DNA of 64,000 bases. It comes from CANLBN01 sp050633525 (GTDB taxonomy: Bacteria; Pseudomonadota; Gammaproteobacteria; Pseudomonadales; Cellvibrionaceae). Both the position numbers and the translations under genes were made by a program. The first letter of the stretch is position 1. Every line of letters starts with the position of its first letter. The notes beneath the pieces are model-generated. The model saw only the letters and a list, made by a program, of their open reading frames with translations. It did not search any database and was not told where the DNA came from. Location of the stretch: contig JBOEGR010000020.1 of the NCBI GenBank assembly GCA_050633525.1, positions 99,669 to 163,668 on the forward strand, read 5' to 3'. This document shows positions 24,280-34,992 of this stretch, one piece after another.

Positions 24280-26500
24280 ATGAAACTTAGCAGTGATTTT
24301 TTTAGGGGCCGTTACTGGCAACCGGGGCTGATTATAGGAACGATATTTTTTCTCGTTCTGACTGCCTACCTTGGTTACCGGATATGGGAAAACTCTCGAG
24401 CAGACCTTGAGAATGTTCAGCAAATTAGAGAGTTCCAATCCTCTTCTGCCAATGCTTTATTTTTCTCTAAGAAAGCGGTTACTGGTGACCCCACAGCCAT
24501 TGACCCCTTAGGCTCCACTGTTGATTTAATGGATGAGACACTGACGAAGCTACAGCAAGCGGATGATTTTACCAAGGATATGCTCGGCACTGAATATGAG
24601 CAGTCAGTCAACCTATGGCGTAACGTAAAAGATAATGCTGATGTACTGGCTGAAGTCGAATATGCAATTAACTTACTTAATGCGGTGCATGAGCGTCTCG
24701 GATCTGGCGCGGTTACATCTGAAAAGATTGCACTCAATTCTGTCGAGTTATTATCTGCAGATAATGCAGCTAGAAGCCAAGTAACAGGTGTTAGTCGTCA
24801 GGCCATCCTGATGCGCCAAATGACCGATAACCTAGGTCAGTTTATTGAGCAGGAAAAATCAGATCGTCAAGGCTTCGATAACTTTAGAGCCAACTTCATT
24901 GCCTTTGAGCAAAATCATGCCGATTTGATGAATGGCAGCGCGGCTCGTAATGTAAGAGCGATAACCAACCCAAGAGTGAGAGCGGGTTTAGAGCAAATGA
25001 ATGGCCTGCTCGATGGCGTAAGAACGGCTGATAGTTATATTTTGGCGGCGGTTGAAAGAATGTTGTTAGCGCGTGATGCGCAACAACGCATCATTTCTAG
25101 TTTCGAAGATCTACAGTTCTCTTTAGACGACATGTCTAGTGGTATTGTTGGTTTTGCGAATGAGCGTTTCCCACGCCTCATTCATGCTATTTTTTCGGCG
25201 ATTGCTTTCTTGGTGTGTGTGGTTGGTTTGATTTTGTATCAGCGCATCGTGTCGAAAGAAGAATTGGATAGAGAGCATGAAGAAGGTCAGCGGACTCAGG
25301 GCGCAATTTTGCGATTACTTGATGAGTTGGTTGATCTTGCTGACGGTGACTTAACTATCTCGGCTACGGTATCGGAGGATTTCACCGGTGCGATTGCTGA
25401 CTCTATTAACTTTACCATTGACCAATTGAGGCAGCTGGTATCTCGAATTAATAGTACGGCGGTGCAGGTATCACAGGCGGCACAGGGTACGCAGCAAACA
25501 GCATTGCATCTTGCGGAAGCATCTGATCACCAGGCCCAAGAAATTGCAGGGGCATCTGCGGCCATCAACGAAATGGCGGTCACCATTGACCAAGTATCGG
25601 CTAACGCCTCTGAGTCAGCCTTGGTTGCGGGTAAGTCGGTATCTATTGCAAACAACGGTGCGAAACTCGTACAAAACACGATCCACGGGATGGATACTAT
25701 TCGTGAACAGANNNNNNNNNNNNNNNNNNNNNNNNNNNNNNNNNNNNNNNNNNNNNNNNNNNNNNNNNNNNNTGGTAGCGGATGAGGTACAGCGCCTTGC
25801 GGAACGTTCGGCTGCTGCGACAAAACAGATTGAGTCTCTCGTAAAAGCCATTCAGACAGATACAAATGAAGCGGTTATTTCGATGGAACAAACCACTTCT
25901 GAAGTGGTAAGGGGTGCCCGGCTTGCACAGGATGCGGGTGTGGCACTGGAAGAAATTGAGGGTGTATCGGCTAACTTGGCTGAATTGATTCAGAACATTT
26001 CTAACGCTGCTCGTCAGCAAGCCTCTTCAGCGGGCCATATTTCAAACACGATGAATGTTATTCAGGAGATTACGTCTCAGACCTCTGCGGGTACCAGTGA
26101 AACAGCGGATTCTATTGGTACTCTAGCGAGTATGGCATTTGATCTTCGAGAGTCGGTTGCTGGCTTTACGCTACCTGCTGAAATGCTCGCGGATCTGGAA
26201 GAGCAAGAAATGGCCGCAGTACAAGCAAGAGAGAAAAAAGCAGCTCCTCCTATGTTGGATGAAAGTGCTGTTGTCGGTGCTGCCGCCGCTTCTGCTCCAG
26301 CAGCAGGTGGTGCAGCGAAAGGAAGTGGTATCGATGAGTTGCTTGATGAGATGGAAATCAGTGAATCTGAAGCCCATGATGCTGGAGATTTCTTTGAGTT
26401 GTTGGCCGGCGATGATGACGATGATGACTTGCTTTCGGAATTTGATGTCGACCTTTCTGACGTTGTATTTCCGGATGATGATGCAACGTCGACGACGTAA
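24280..26500 (+). CDS. pilJ: Methyl-accepting chemoreceptor PilJ (interrupted by an assembly gap)
   Basis: The N-terminal part has transmembrane helix 1 (about residues 14-33), a long helical periplasmic double domain and helix 2 (about 303-324), then a HAMP-like segment and a methyl-accepting coiled coil (AQEIAGASAAINEMAVTIDQ). After the N run the coil resumes with VADEVQRLAERSAAATKQIE. The left part is in the frame of 24280 and the right part is one frame off when 61 N are counted, so the gap length is not real. The known family sequence implies about 162 missing bases coding for the hairpin tip that contacts CheW and the kinase. The C-terminus has a ~105-residue acidic, Ala-rich extension (DDDDDD run near 26410-26430) absent from classical PilJ. 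Corrected length would be about 773 residues. Confidence 0.9.
25712..25772. other. Assembly gap (61 N) inside pilJ
   Basis: All bases are N. 61 is not a multiple of three and flanking coding frames disagree, so the number is a placeholder. The missing piece is the most conserved chemoreceptor segment, which is repeated in every chemoreceptor gene of a genome and so is prone to assembly failure. Confidence 0.95.
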
Positions 26501-26551
26501 TCCACGCCTTTTGAAGGTTAATATTATTTTAATAGGTTACTGTTTTGCATT

Positions 26552-27433
26552 ATGGTTTGGTCTTTTAAGAAAACGGATGCGCTACCCGAGCAACAGTTTT
26601 CTTTATGGGAAAACCTACTAGAAAAACGTACAGGAATACAATTAGCTCAAGCGCAACACGTTTTATTGCAAACACAAGTGTCGATACGTATGCGTGAATT
26701 AGGTATTGCGGATTATCAGCAATATTTTGATCTTGTAAAAGATGAGCTGACGGGACTTGCCGAATGGCAAGTGTTGGTAGATAGGTTGGTAGTAAAAGAG
26801 ACGAGTTTTTTTCGTCACCGTCCATCTTTAAACTTGGTTAAAAAGGCTTTAGAAGAGAAATGGGATGTTTCTGCTGGGCAAGAAAGGTTAGCAAAAACTT
26901 CAGCCTCAAAAGACAGTTTTGAAATATGGAGTGTCGGTTGTTCTACTGGAGAAGAGCCTTATGCTATTGCTGCAATAGCCAATGAATATTTTGAAGGCTT
27001 AGGAGTTGCCCCGTATTTTGGTGTCACGGCAGTCGATATCAGCTTGCCTGCCTTGTCTATTGCTAGGAAAGGAGTTTATAGCCGACGTAGTCTGAATTTA
27101 TTAGAAGACGGTGAGCTTGAGAAATACTTTGTTAGTAGCGGTAAGGGCCAGTATCAAGTTGTAGATAAAATAAAAAAACGGGTTTGCTTTTCACAAGCCA
27201 ACATCTTGCAGCTAGAACGCAAACCTGTTCAACCAATGGATGTTATTTTTTGTCAAAATGTACTGATTTATTTTCGTAGATGGAGACGGCGAGAAATTTT
27301 AAAGCAATTGGTTAAGCATTTGAAACCGGGCGGCATTTTAGTTATTGGTTTAGGTGAGATAACAGAATGGAGCCACGACGGTTTAAAAAGAATGGAATCC
27401 AGCGATGTTCAAGCTTATAGAAAAGTAAATTGA
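26552..27433 (+). CDS. pilK: Chemoreceptor methyltransferase PilK (CheR-like)
   Basis: The 293-residue protein has an N-terminal CheR helical domain (about 15-90, ending in VVKETSFFRHRP) and the SAM-binding domain with WSVGCSTGEEPYAIA (about 127-141). The CheR motif PMDVIFCQNVLIYF follows near residue 230. It should methylate glutamates of PilJ. It starts 51 bases after pilJ in the standard pilG-chpC order. Confidence 0.93.
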   Translation: MVWSFKKTDALPEQQFSLWENLLEKRTGIQLAQAQHVLLQTQVSIRMRELGIADYQQYFDLVKDELTGLAEWQVLVDRLVVKETSFFRHRPSLNLVKKALEEKWDVSAGQERLAKTSASKDSFEIWSVGCSTGEEPYAIAAIANEYFEGLGVAPYFGVTAVDISLPALSIARKGVYSRRSLNLLEDGELEKYFVSSGKGQYQVVDKIKKRVCFSQANILQLERKPVQPMDVIFCQNVLIYFRRWRRREILKQLVKHLKPGGILVIGLGEITEWSHDGLKRMESSDVQAYRKVN

Positions 27434-27589
27434 GTTTATAACGAGCTCATTATTTTCGTGGCAGATTGACTGAATTCAAAACGTTCTAATGAAGGGAACA
27501 GTAGGATAGGCAAATAATTTATAGGCGATTTTGTTCGTGCTTTAGATTAGTTTTTGCAATTCAGGTTTATATAGTTGAGATAAAATATT

Positions 27590-30500
27590 ATGGCAGATAA
27601 CCGCCAGTACACGGCTCTGGAATGGGTTGTAAAAGAAATCAAAGAGACGTTGTCGGAAGCGCAGCGTGTGCTGGAGAGTTATTCTATTGATTCTCAAGAC
27701 ATAACCCAATTGCGGTTTTGTCAAACATTGATTCATCAGGTCTATGGTAGCCTGCAAATGGTGGGCTTTCATGGCGCTGCTATGTTGGCTGAAGAAATGG
27801 AGGCTTTGTCTAAAGCGCTTTTTGATGGCTCCGTTCGAGAAAAAGATGAAGCTTTAGAAGTCTTGATGCGCGCGATTTTACAATTGCCAGATTACTTAGA
27901 GCGTGTACAAGAAACTAAGCGGGATTACCCGGCAGTAGTCTTATCACTGTTAAATGATATTCGTTCTGTGCGCGGAGAAAGCTTATTAAGTGAGTCAACG
28001 CTATTTAATCCCGATTTAGATCATGCCCGTCAGCAACAAGGGCAGGCGCATCGGCTCACAAAAAATGACACGCAACTACAAGATCTCATTGTTAAACTTC
28101 GACAAATGTATCGCTATGCTGCGGCGAGTGCGATTAATCAAATTAATGTCGATGAAAATCTATCTTATCTTATCAAAGTTACTGATCGCCTCAAAAAAAT
28201 TCTGCAAGGTACAAAACGCTCTGCTGTATGGGATATAGCACATGCTGTTATTGATGGGCTTCATCAAAATGCGATACAACCGACTCCTGCGATTAAAAAT
28301 TTGTTGCGAGACCTTGATGCGGAGTTGAGACAATTACAACAAAATGGTTCTAAAGCATTAACAGATTTTACTTCAGATGATTTATTGAAAAACCTGTTGT
28401 ATTACATCAGTTCTTCTGATGCAAACACCTCAGCAATTGAACAAATTAAAGCGGCATATAAGTTGAATCAACTGTCACCGTTATCAAAAGCGGTCACTGA
28501 TGATGATGAAGAAACTTTACCTGTTGATTCTGGAACCTTACAAGCAGTTGCAAGTGCTATTCGTGAAGAGTTTGAGCAAATTAAAGTTAAGCTTGATGAT
28601 AGTTTGCATGGTACGCAAACGGATGAAAACTTAGATTTCATACAGAATGCATTGCAGAGAGTGAATGATACACTTGCCATCCTTGGCGTTGGCGAATTAC
28701 GACAAATGGTGAACAATAGCGTTATTGCTATTGCAAATTTACGCCATCAAGAAACGCCGGGCACAAACGAAGAATTATTAGAAATTGCCCATGGTTTAGT
28801 TGAAATTGAAACTAAATTAGATTCATCTTTATCCGCAAGCCATTCTGGTTCTAGTAAAACCTACCATTTAGATGAAGCGCAATCAGCGGTTTTGGATGAG
28901 TGTCGGAACGGTTTAGAGAAATCTAAAGACGCCATTGTTGATTACATCGCAACTCAATGGGATATAGAAAAATTACAGTCTGTGCCCGAGCATATGCGCC
29001 AAGTGCGGGGTAATTTATTAGTTCTCTCGTTAGGTAAAGCAGCCGACATTTTGTCCGCATGTATTCTCTATATTGAAAAACAATTAATTGGCTTAGAAAT
29101 AAAACCTAAGTGGCAACAACTAGATAGCTTGGCCGACGTTATTGCAAGTGTCGATTATTATCTAGAGTTTATGTCTGCAGCCAAAGAAAACGACGAAACC
29201 ATATTAGATAAAGCAGAAAAAGGCTTAGTGTTCCTCGGCGTCAATAAAGGAAGCGTTGAGGTAATAGGTCTCTCCTCAAATGTGGAGCAGTCTGCTTCCC
29301 CAGTACCTCTGCATCCAGAGTCGGTGGCTGAAGATGAAAGTCAAACTGATATTCCAAGCACTGAAAGTACCGAAGCGCTTGACGAAGAAGATGATTTAAT
29401 TGATGAAGAGCTAACACAAATTTTTGTTGAGGAAGTTGGCGACATTACCTTACAGCTTGCTGAGTATTTCCCACAGTGGGCGGCAGACTACGATAATGAG
29501 AATGCACTAACAGAAACAAGACGAGCTTTTCATACATTGAAGGGCAGTGGCCGCATGGTAAAAGCGGTAGACATAGGTGAATTGGCCTGGTCAGTTGAGA
29601 ATATGTTGAATCGTGTTATCGACCACACTATTTTACCGGATAAGCCTCACATTGCCTTAGTAACTAAGGTGATTGATCTGATACCTGATTTGGTGTCAGC
29701 GTACGAAAACCGACAGCCAAATCCGCATCAACAACTTTGCGAACAATACATGGCTTGGGGGCATGAGCTGTCTCGTAACGAGCGCAGTGATGAAATGCTT
29801 GAAGGGTTAATGACGCCATCTCAAGCAGCCTCGCAAACTACTTCTTATGAAGAAGAGCTGTCTAATGGCGATGAACTTGTTGTCTCCGAAGCGGCAGAAA
29901 TAGATGCGCAATTATGGGAAATTTTTCAGGCTGAGGCTGAGGGCCACTTGTCTGTTGTAGCTGAATACATCGCGCATATGGATTCCGTCAAACCGTTCTA
30001 TGAACCGCCTAGCGATTTGATGCAGCGTGCTTTGCATACCTTGAAGGGCAGTGCCTATATGGCGGACTTAACGCCGATAGCCGAGTTGATGGCGCCGCTA
30101 GAAAAATTCGCAAAGGAGCTTCGTAGTTATCAAGTCAGTATTGATGACGACATTTTACAGCTTATAAAAGACGGTGTTTCCTACACCCATGAAGCGCTAT
30201 CGCAAATAGCGGAACTGACCTATCCTGTTATCCCTAAATCTGAACAATTTCTTGCGCGAATAGAAGAGCTGAGAGAACGCTCTGTCGGCCCACTTATACG
30301 TCAAAAAGAAGCAGAAAAAGCACAACAAAAAGTGGACCCTGCTGTTCTTGAAGTATTGATGGCAGAGGAAATGCACCTCTTGTTAGATGCAGATTTAATG
30401 ATAGAAGAGTGGCAGACAACGCCAGCTTCAGCAGATGATTGGCAGCCACTACGAGACGAGTTGGCCAACCTTTGTCATGGTGCCGAACGCGCAAACCTGC

Positions 30501-33418
30501 AATCTATGGCAAGCCTTAGTCGCTCTTTGCAGCAGGTTTTTCAAGAATTAATTGACGGTAAAGTGGCAGACGATCCAGCTAATTATGGTGTTATATTACG
30601 CGGTCATAGCGAGCTGATGAATATCATCGATGCGATTGCGGCAGGGCAAGATTTGCCAACCGAAAATGTCGACTTGTTAGAGTCGTTGTCGTCTTTGCCT
30701 AAGCTTCCGACTGATGCTTTGGACTCGTCATCAGGTGTTGTTGACTTTGCTAATCAAGAAAACCCATCATCTCTAGAAGAAACCGCCGACGAGGTTAAAG
30801 ATGAGCCACAGCAAGAGGAGCTGCAAGCGGATCAGGGCTCTATTGTTGATAATTTACTAGAGAGTCAGACACAGGTTCTTGATCCTGATGAAGTCGATGA
30901 AGAAACGGTCGAAATTTTCTTAGAGGAAGCTCACGAACTACTCGAGGAGTTGGATGAGACGATCCATGATTGGGAAAATGGGGCTGAAGATAATGAAAGT
31001 AATGAAGCACTACAACGTGCCTTACATACGCTCAAAGGGGGCGCGCGTCTATCGGGCTTAACGGGCTTAGGCGATTTAGCGCATAACTTTGAAGCATATC
31101 TAATCGAAAACTCCAAAGGCAATCAAGCAGATAATATTTTCAATACGGTTCACGACTATCAAGATCAATTAATTGCTCAAGTTGGAGATGTTAATCAGCG
31201 TTTTAACGTCGATGTAGAGCCTGAGCTCGACAGTAGTTCATCTCCTGACATTGAAAGCGCTGTTGAGTTAAACGAAGCGTCAGATGTCGATACTCCAGAT
31301 TTTAATAGTGCGAGTAGTGAGTCCCAAGGCCAAGATGAGCAATATTCCGAGGAGCCAATCGAAGATACGGCTACTCAAGAAGATGCTTCCGTTTTAGACC
31401 CTCCTGTTTTAGATGGTAGTAGCACTCCGCCGCCTGAAGAAAAGACAGTGGCGCAAAGTGCAAATATACTTCCGTTCACTGGAAATAAGAGTTCAGGTTT
31501 AACGGTTCTTAAAGAAGTCCCTCAACCTGCTTCGCCAAACCCTCAATCAGGAAGCACAGCCGCTTCTCGACGAAATCAGCCGCAAGAGATGGTTAAGGTG
31601 TCGGCAGACTTAATGGAAGAGCTGGTCAACTTAGCGGGTGAGACGTCTATCAGCCGGGGTCGAATGGAAGAGCAGGTCACTGATTTAGGTTTTGCTATTG
31701 AAGAGATGGGCTCTACTGTTCAACGCCTTCAAGAACAGCTAAGACGGCTGGATATTGAAACCGAAGCACAGATTATTTTCCGCCAAGAGCAATTGGCTGA
31801 AACGGAAGATTTTGACCCGCTGGAAATGGACCGCTATTCCCAGTTGCAGCAGCTGTCGCGCTCTTTGATTGAATCCGCATCTGACTTAATGGACTTAAAA
31901 GGAACCTTGGTCGATAAGACGCGTGATGCCGAAACAGTGTTATTACAACAATCGCGGATTAACACCGATCTTCAAGAAGGCTTAATGCGTTCTCGAATGG
32001 TGCCTTTTTCACGTATCGTCCCGCGTCTACGACGAATCGTGAGACAAATTTCTACCGAGCTAAATAAAGACGTTAATCTAGAGTTAGGCAATATCGAAGG
32101 TGAACTTGATCGTAGCATGATGGAGCGCATGGTGGCTCCGCTTGAGCATATGCTACGTAACGCCATCGATCATGGTCTCGAAGATGTCAATACGCGCACT
32201 CAGTTGGGCAAACCAGCGACAGGTCGAATTGTGATTACCCTCGATCGAGATGGTGGTGACGTGTTAATTCTTGTTGCCGATGATGGCCGTGGTATCGATG
32301 TTGATCGTGTACGTGAGAAGGCGATTGAACGCAATTTGATGAATTCTGATGCTAATTTGAGCGATCAGGAAATACTGCAATTTATTCTTCATGCCGGTTT
32401 TTCAACAGCCGAAACCATTACGCAAATATCAGGTCGTGGTGTGGGCATGGATGTGGTGAACAGCGAAATTCGCCAAATGGGTGGTAGTATCGGTATCGAT
32501 TCACGCTCAGGTGAGGGAACTGCGTTTACCATCCGTGTGCCCTTTACCGTATCAGTGAATCGCGCCTTAATGATCACCATGGGTGAAGATCGTTATGCGA
32601 TTCCGCTCAACACGATTGAGGGTATTGTTCGCATTAGCCCCTTCGAGTTAGAACATTATTACGCTAACCCTGATGAGCCTTTTGAATATGCAAATCAAGA
32701 GTATCAATTGCGTCATCTGGGTACTTTATTAGATCCTACAGTAAAGCCTAGATTGCAAGGGCATACTTTGCCCTTGCCGGTTCTTTTGGTTCGTAGTGCC
32801 GACCACTCTGTTGCTGTGCAGGTAGACAACTTGCAGGGTAGTCGCGAGATTGTTGTAAAAAGTTTAGGGCCTCAATTTCGTTCTGTACTCGGTGTATCGG
32901 GCGCCACTATTATGGGTGATGGTCACGTGGTTGTGATCTTAGATACTAATGCATTGATTCGTAGTAGCCTCGCTCGCAGCCTTACGCTACCCAATGCGAT
33001 TGAAGTTGATGAGCCAGTAGAGTTACCTGTCGATAGAAACCCATTGGTCATGGTCGTCGATGACTCTGTAACGGTACGTAAAGTGACTTCACGCTTACTG
33101 GAGCGTGAGGGTTATGATGTTATTACGGCTAAGGATGGGGTCGATGCAATGACACAGTTGCAAGATCAGGTCCCAGACATCATGTTGTTGGATATTGAAA
33201 TGCCACGTATGGATGGTTTTGAAGTCGCTAAGAATGTGCGCTCCAGTAGTGCTTTACAGCACTTGCCCATTATCATGATTACTTCCCGTACTGGTGAGAA
33301 GCATCGCCAGCGTGGCTTGGAATCTGGCGCTAATCTTTATATGGGTAAGCCCTATCAAGAAGAAAAGTTGCTTGAGGGTATTCGTGAATTAACTGATGCG
33401 TCAGCTCACAAACCCTAA
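27590..33418 (+). CDS. chpA: Hybrid chemotaxis kinase ChpA
   Basis: The 1942-residue protein has an N-terminal FimL-like helical region (about 1-560). Three canonical HPt domains follow, with His at about 648 (HTLKGSGRM), 816 (HTLKGSAYM) and 1146 (HTLKGGARL), joined by acidic linkers. Next come the dimerisation domain (KVSADLMEELVNLAGE, about 1340), a HATPase domain (EHMLRNAIDHGLED about 1520, GRGVGMDVV) and a CheW domain. The C-terminal receiver carries Asp about 1868 (LLDIEMPRMDG). It autophosphorylates and passes phosphate to PilG/PilH. It is ~500 residues shorter than the P. aeruginosa protein and shows fewer canonical phosphotransfer sites. It overlaps chpB by one base. Confidence 0.94.
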   Translation: MADNRQYTALEWVVKEIKETLSEAQRVLESYSIDSQDITQLRFCQTLIHQVYGSLQMVGFHGAAMLAEEMEALSKALFDGSVREKDEALEVLMRAILQLPDYLERVQETKRDYPAVVLSLLNDIRSVRGESLLSESTLFNPDLDHARQQQGQAHRLTKNDTQLQDLIVKLRQMYRYAAASAINQINVDENLSYLIKVTDRLKKILQGTKRSAVWDIAHAVIDGLHQNAIQPTPAIKNLLRDLDAELRQLQQNGSKALTDFTSDDLLKNLLYYISSSDANTSAIEQIKAAYKLNQLSPLSKAVTDDDEETLPVDSGTLQAVASAIREEFEQIKVKLDDSLHGTQTDENLDFIQNALQRVNDTLAILGVGELRQMVNNSVIAIANLRHQETPGTNEELLEIAHGLVEIETKLDSSLSASHSGSSKTYHLDEAQSAVLDECRNGLEKSKDAIVDYIATQWDIEKLQSVPEHMRQVRGNLLVLSLGKAADILSACILYIEKQLIGLEIKPKWQQLDSLADVIASVDYYLEFMSAAKENDETILDKAEKGLVFLGVNKGSVEVIGLSSNVEQSASPVPLHPESVAEDESQTDIPSTESTEALDEEDDLIDEELTQIFVEEVGDITLQLAEYFPQWAADYDNENALTETRRAFHTLKGSGRMVKAVDIGELAWSVENMLNRVIDHTILPDKPHIALVTKVIDLIPDLVSAYENRQPNPHQQLCEQYMAWGHELSRNERSDEMLEGLMTPSQAASQTTSYEEELSNGDELVVSEAAEIDAQLWEIFQAEAEGHLSVVAEYIAHMDSVKPFYEPPSDLMQRALHTLKGSAYMADLTPIAELMAPLEKFAKELRSYQVSIDDDILQLIKDGVSYTHEALSQIAELTYPVIPKSEQFLARIEELRERSVGPLIRQKEAEKAQQKVDPAVLEVLMAEEMHLLLDADLMIEEWQTTPASADDWQPLRDELANLCHGAERANLQSMASLSRSLQQVFQELIDGKVADDPANYGVILRGHSELMNIIDAIAAGQDLPTENVDLLESLSSLPKLPTDALDSSSGVVDFANQENPSSLEETADEVKDEPQQEELQADQGSIVDNLLESQTQVLDPDEVDEETVEIFLEEAHELLEELDETIHDWENGAEDNESNEALQRALHTLKGGARLSGLTGLGDLAHNFEAYLIENSKGNQADNIFNTVHDYQDQLIAQVGDVNQRFNVDVEPELDSSSSPDIESAVELNEASDVDTPDFNSASSESQGQDEQYSEEPIEDTATQEDASVLDPPVLDGSSTPPPEEKTVAQSANILPFTGNKSSGLTVLKEVPQPASPNPQSGSTAASRRNQPQEMVKVSADLMEELVNLAGETSISRGRMEEQVTDLGFAIEEMGSTVQRLQEQLRRLDIETEAQIIFRQEQLAETEDFDPLEMDRYSQLQQLSRSLIESASDLMDLKGTLVDKTRDAETVLLQQSRINTDLQEGLMRSRMVPFSRIVPRLRRIVRQISTELNKDVNLELGNIEGELDRSMMERMVAPLEHMLRNAIDHGLEDVNTRTQLGKPATGRIVITLDRDGGDVLILVADDGRGIDVDRVREKAIERNLMNSDANLSDQEILQFILHAGFSTAETITQISGRGVGMDVVNSEIRQMGGSIGIDSRSGEGTAFTIRVPFTVSVNRALMITMGEDRYAIPLNTIEGIVRISPFELEHYYANPDEPFEYANQEYQLRHLGTLLDPTVKPRLQGHTLPLPVLLVRSADHSVAVQVDNLQGSREIVVKSLGPQFRSVLGVSGATIMGDGHVVVILDTNALIRSSLARSLTLPNAIEVDEPVELPVDRNPLVMVVDDSVTVRKVTSRLLEREGYDVITAKDGVDAMTQLQDQVPDIMLLDIEMPRMDGFEVAKNVRSSSALQHLPIIMITSRTGEKHRQRGLESGANLYMGKPYQEEKLLEGIRELTDASAHKP

Positions 33419-34386
33419 TGACTACCACCAAGGTCGGCATTATTAGTCACACCTTGGTGCAGCAACACCACTTAAGGCAAATTGTTGAAGAGTGTGGATT
33501 TGATGTTTCTGTGGTGTGGTTGATTGATCACCTCATAGATAATATTGATCTGCTTCGTAAAGGTGAACCAGAAATAAGCGACGTCTGGTTGGTCGATGTT
33601 GATACTTTTAGTATTGATCAAACCCACAATGCCCTGTCATTTGAGCATTGGCTATTTGATTTGAAACAGCCCGTTATCTTTGGCGAAGGTAGCACCTTAA
33701 GTGCTGCTGACCCGGCCTTTCATTCTTGGTCACGCCAGTTAAAGGCTAAATTGTTTAGTGCGGTTAGTCAGCTAGCTTTGCGCAGCAGCTCTGAGTCTCC
33801 AGCGCAGTTTGTATGGGTGCTGGCTGCATCAACAGGAGGTCCAGAAGCCGTCAAAGAATTTTTAGATGATTTGCCCAGTCATCAAGGCATTGCTTTTGTT
33901 TATGCCCAACATATTGAGTCGGGCCAGCATCGGGCTTTAGCCAATACCATTGCAAGAAATAGCCGTTACACCGGTTGCATGATCAGTCATGGAGATAAAG
34001 TTGTCGCTGATGCAGTGATGGTGGTGCCATCACATCACCAGTTAGACTTATTGGAAGAGGGTATTTTTCTCGCTCGGGATCAACCTTGGCGAGGTGAGTA
34101 CCGCCCATCAATTGATCAAGTGGTGGCAATGGTGGCAGATTGCTTTGGCGAGAAAAGTGGTGTGATTTTCTTTTCGGGTATGGGTGATGATGGCATGACG
34201 GGTGCGCGTTTAATGAGCCGTAGAGGAGGGCAAGTCTGGGTGCAGTCGCCCGACACTTGCGCTTCAGATTCCATGCCGCATGCGGTGCAACAAACAGGTT
34301 GTGTTGATAAGGTGGGTTCGCCAAAACAGTTGGCAGTATTATTTAAGCAATATATTAAAAACGAAATAGAATCAACTTCTGCCTAA
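33418..34386 (+). CDS. chpB: Chemoreceptor methylesterase ChpB (CheB-like)
   Basis: The 322-residue protein has a degenerate receiver-like N-terminal half (VGIISHTLVQQHHLRQIVEE, about 5-24) lacking the clear DD pocket. The CheB catalytic domain has Ser in LAASTGGPEA (about 141), His in YAQHIESGQH and Asp in FFSGMGDDGMTGA (about 260). It removes methyl groups from PilJ, opposing PilK. The start ATG overlaps the chpA stop (TAATG), so translation is coupled. Confidence 0.92.
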   Translation: MTTTKVGIISHTLVQQHHLRQIVEECGFDVSVVWLIDHLIDNIDLLRKGEPEISDVWLVDVDTFSIDQTHNALSFEHWLFDLKQPVIFGEGSTLSAADPAFHSWSRQLKAKLFSAVSQLALRSSSESPAQFVWVLAASTGGPEAVKEFLDDLPSHQGIAFVYAQHIESGQHRALANTIARNSRYTGCMISHGDKVVADAVMVVPSHHQLDLLEEGIFLARDQPWRGEYRPSIDQVVAMVADCFGEKSGVIFFSGMGDDGMTGARLMSRRGGQVWVQSPDTCASDSMPHAVQQTGCVDKVGSPKQLAVLFKQYIKNEIESTSA

Positions 34387-34465
34387 CGAGAAAGTGATTT
34401 ATCCTGATGTAAAATAATGAAATCATGTTTTATGTCATCGAACAATGTCGAATGTGAGGTCGATA

Positions 34466-34981
34466 ATGAGTACATCAGTAGTAAGCTCTGATAACGATGA
34501 TGGCACGGTTAATACTAATGAAATCCCGAGCTTATTGGTACCAATGGCCGACAGTAAACTCGTGTTACCCACAGTCAGTGTTGCTGAAATGATTCCCTAT
34601 CAAGCGCCACAAGCGCGTCAAACCGTTGTGTTTGATACCATCCCTGATTGGTATCTGGGTAGTCTTAACTGGCGTGGTATTTCAGTGCCTATGCTGTCAT
34701 ATGAGGCGCTAAACGGTGACGTGGCCCCAGAAATTTTACCTTTTAGTCAAATATTGATTTTAAATAATACGGGAGTCAACGCTCAACTGCCTTTCTTATG
34801 TTTGCCAACGCAAGGTATCCCGCGCCTAAGCCGTGTAGCGATGAATGAAATATCGCAAAATACCGAAGCTTATATTAAAGAGTATGACCAGATGCATGTT
34901 TACGTGGCTGGAGAACAAGCCGTTATTCCAGATGTAGCTAAATTAGAGCATACTTGTGTGAGCATGCTTGGTTTATCTTAG
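34466..34981 (+). CDS. chpC: CheW-like protein ChpC
   Basis: The 171-residue CheW-domain protein has SLLVPMADSKLVLPTVSVAEMI near the N-terminus, WYLGSLNWRGISVPMLSYEAL (the CheW core, about 59-79) and a C-terminal strand QAVIPDVAKLE. It links extra signals to the Chp kinase. ATG 34466 is preferred to 34445 because GAGGT lies 5 bases upstream. It is the last chemosensory gene; the tautomerase gene follows after 11 bases. Confidence 0.88.
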   Translation: MSTSVVSSDNDDGTVNTNEIPSLLVPMADSKLVLPTVSVAEMIPYQAPQARQTVVFDTIPDWYLGSLNWRGISVPMLSYEALNGDVAPEILPFSQILILNNTGVNAQLPFLCLPTQGIPRLSRVAMNEISQNTEAYIKEYDQMHVYVAGEQAVIPDVAKLEHTCVSMLGLS

Positions 34982-34992
34982 GTGTATTGTCT

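Noticed and set aside
24280..26500. pilJ as a frameshifted pseudogene
   Set aside because: The frame change coincides exactly with the N run, whose length is arbitrary; both sides are well conserved.
26077..26505. 142-codon antisense ORF rich in Ser over the end of pilJ
   Set aside because: It is the mirror of the Asp/Ala-rich C-terminal tail codons of pilJ; composition explains the open frame.
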